This document shows positions 5,545 through 6,265 of a DNA stretch of 6,265 nt, piece after piece. The DNA is from Paracoccaceae bacterium (lineage in GTDB: Bacteria > Pseudomonadota > Alphaproteobacteria > Rhodobacterales > Rhodobacteraceae): positions 1 through 6,265 of the forward strand of contig SLQN01000291.1 in assembly GCA_007131465.1 (NCBI GenBank), given 5' to 3'. The translations under genes and the position numbers were made by a program. The stretch's first letter is position 1. Every line of letters begins with the position of its first letter. Under the pieces are notes generated by a model, which was not told the origin of the DNA, ran no database searches, and saw nothing but the letters and a program-made list of their open reading frames with translations.

Positions 5545-5706
5545 ATGAATGCCATGACAAACCTTGCGGCACAGATCACCCACAGCCCACCCGTGCATGA
5601 CGTCTACACGCTGACAGGCGGGGGCGCGCTGGCGCAGATTGTGCTGGACGGCAAAACCTATCAGTTGCGCATCACGCGCGCGGGCAAGCTGATCCTGACG
5701 AAGTGA
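5545..5706 (+). CDS. hemP: Haemin uptake protein HemP
   Basis: A 53-residue protein of the HemP family. The C-terminal half carries the signature: I-V-L-D-G-K-x-Y-x-L-R-I-T-R-x-G-K-L-I-L-T-K, ending at the last residue (about 32-53), which is the family's diagnostic end. No signal peptide or membrane segment is seen, so it should be cytoplasmic. In other proteobacteria small HemP/HmuP proteins are linked to haem-uptake genes, and HmuP acts as a co-activator of haem receptor expression; here no hmu or tonB gene is adjacent. The ATG at 5545 has AAGAGGT (5533-5539) 5 bases upstream, which favours it over an in-frame GTG at 5491. Another in-frame ATG lies three codons further in. The gene is divergent from gap and converges on the glutamine synthetase gene, 25 bases away. 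Confidence 0.9.
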   Translation: MNAMTNLAAQITHSPPVHDVYTLTGGGALAQIVLDGKTYQLRITRAGKLILTK

Positions 5707-5731
5707 CACGGTCCGCCAGCGCCGTTAACCG

Positions 5732-6265
5732 TCAGATATCGAGCGTGTTTTCCTGTTCCCAGCGGCTGAAATGCGATACGAATGAATTCCATTCCTGCCG
5801 CTTGAGCTTCAGGAACGCTGTCGAGAATTCCGCCCCCATGCTGGCCGTCAGTGCCGCATCCGCCTCATAGGCACGCAGGGCATCGAGCAGGTTCAACGGC
5901 AGTCGCGGGGCATCCTCGACCTTGTGGCCTTCGGCATACATGTCGATATCCCAACGCTTGCCGGGATCGGCCTTGGCATGAAGCCCGTTCATCCCTGCGG
6001 CAATGAGCACGGCTTGCAGCAGATAGGGGTTGGCCGCGCCATCGGGCAGGCGCAACTCGAACCGCCCCGGCCCCGGCACGCGCACCATATGGGTGCGGTT
6101 GTTGCCGGTCCATGTCACCGAATTGGGCGCCCATGTCGCGCCTGAAACAGTCCGCGGGGCGTTGATGCGCTTGTAGCTGTTCACCGTCGGGTTGGTGATC
6201 GCGGCCAGGGCGCTCGCGTGTTTCATGATCCCGCCCAGAAAGTGCGCGCCCTGTTCGGACAGGCC
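5732..6265 (-). CDS. glnT: GlnT-type glutamine synthetase family protein, C-terminal part
   Basis: The last 177 residues of an ATP-dependent glutamine synthetase homologue. The frame is open to the window edge and ends at TGA 5734-5732. Recognisable elements: ITNPTVNSYKRI, the family segment before the active-site arginines; ATWAPNSVTWTGNNRTHMVR; and RFELRLPDGAANPYLLQA, the glutamine-synthetase signature with the catalytic Arg/Glu region; then a helical C-terminal extension ending ENTLDI. These match the rhizobial GlnT (often annotated type III glutamate-ammonia ligase) and the closely related gamma-glutamylmethylamide synthetase GmaS. The C-terminal part cannot separate the two. There is no tyrosine adenylylation motif of the GlnA type in the visible segment. 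The absence of other methylamine-pathway genes on this side mildly favours GlnT; genes beyond the window could change that. Confidence 0.85.
   Translation of the reverse strand, partial: GLSEQGAHFLGGIMKHASALAAITNPTVNSYKRINAPRTVSGATWAPNSVTWTGNNRTHMVRVPGPGRFELRLPDGAANPYLLQAVLIAAGMNGLHAKADPGKRWDIDMYAEGHKVEDAPRLPLNLLDALRAYEADAALTASMGAEFSTAFLKLKRQEWNSFVSHFSRWEQENTLDI

Noticed and set aside
5708..5732. Inverted repeat ACGGT/ACCGT between hemP and glnT as a terminator
   Set aside because: Only five base pairs with a 15-base loop and no T-run on either strand.

Overview
The window looks like chromosomal DNA of a high-GC alphaproteobacterium, most likely a salt-exposed member of the Rhodobacteraceae or a close relative. 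This rests on codon use, the mrp gene order, an alphaproteobacterial-type small HemP, a GlnT-like glutamine synthetase and protein similarity recalled from memory; no database search was possible. I see no mobile element, CRISPR array, rRNA or tRNA.

Layout: positions 1-1556 (+) hold the 3' end of an Mrp/Pha-type multisubunit Na+(K+)/H+ antiporter operon: the end of mrpD, then complete mrpE, mrpF and mrpG, each joined to the next by a 4-base ATGA overlap. Positions 1558-3845 (-) hold a two-gene operon, also joined by an ATGA overlap: a HAD-family sugar-phosphate phosphatase followed by a GT20 glycosyltransferase that reads as glucosylglycerol-phosphate synthase (GgpS) rather than trehalose-phosphate synthase. 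Together they should make the compatible solute glucosylglycerol. The mrpG and ggpS stop codons face each other with one base between them.

Positions 3919-4355 (-) hold a monocistronic cold-shock protein gene with a strong intrinsic terminator, a good ribosome-binding site and a hairpin in its leader. Positions 4356-5336 (-) hold a divergent type I glyceraldehyde-3-phosphate dehydrogenase. A 208-base divergent region follows, then hemP (5545-5706, +), a 53-residue haemin-uptake-type protein. The window ends with the C-terminal part of a GlnT/GmaS-like glutamine synthetase (5732-6265, -), convergent with hemP.

Functional reading: the left half pairs two answers to salt stress, cation/proton antiport and synthesis of an organic osmolyte, in a tail-to-tail arrangement. 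The right half is a set of singly transcribed housekeeping or nutrient-response genes (cold shock, central carbon, iron/haem, nitrogen). The least routine parts are the split phosphatase plus GgpS pair, its lack of any spacer from the Mrp operon, and the altered phosphate-site motifs of the GAPDH.
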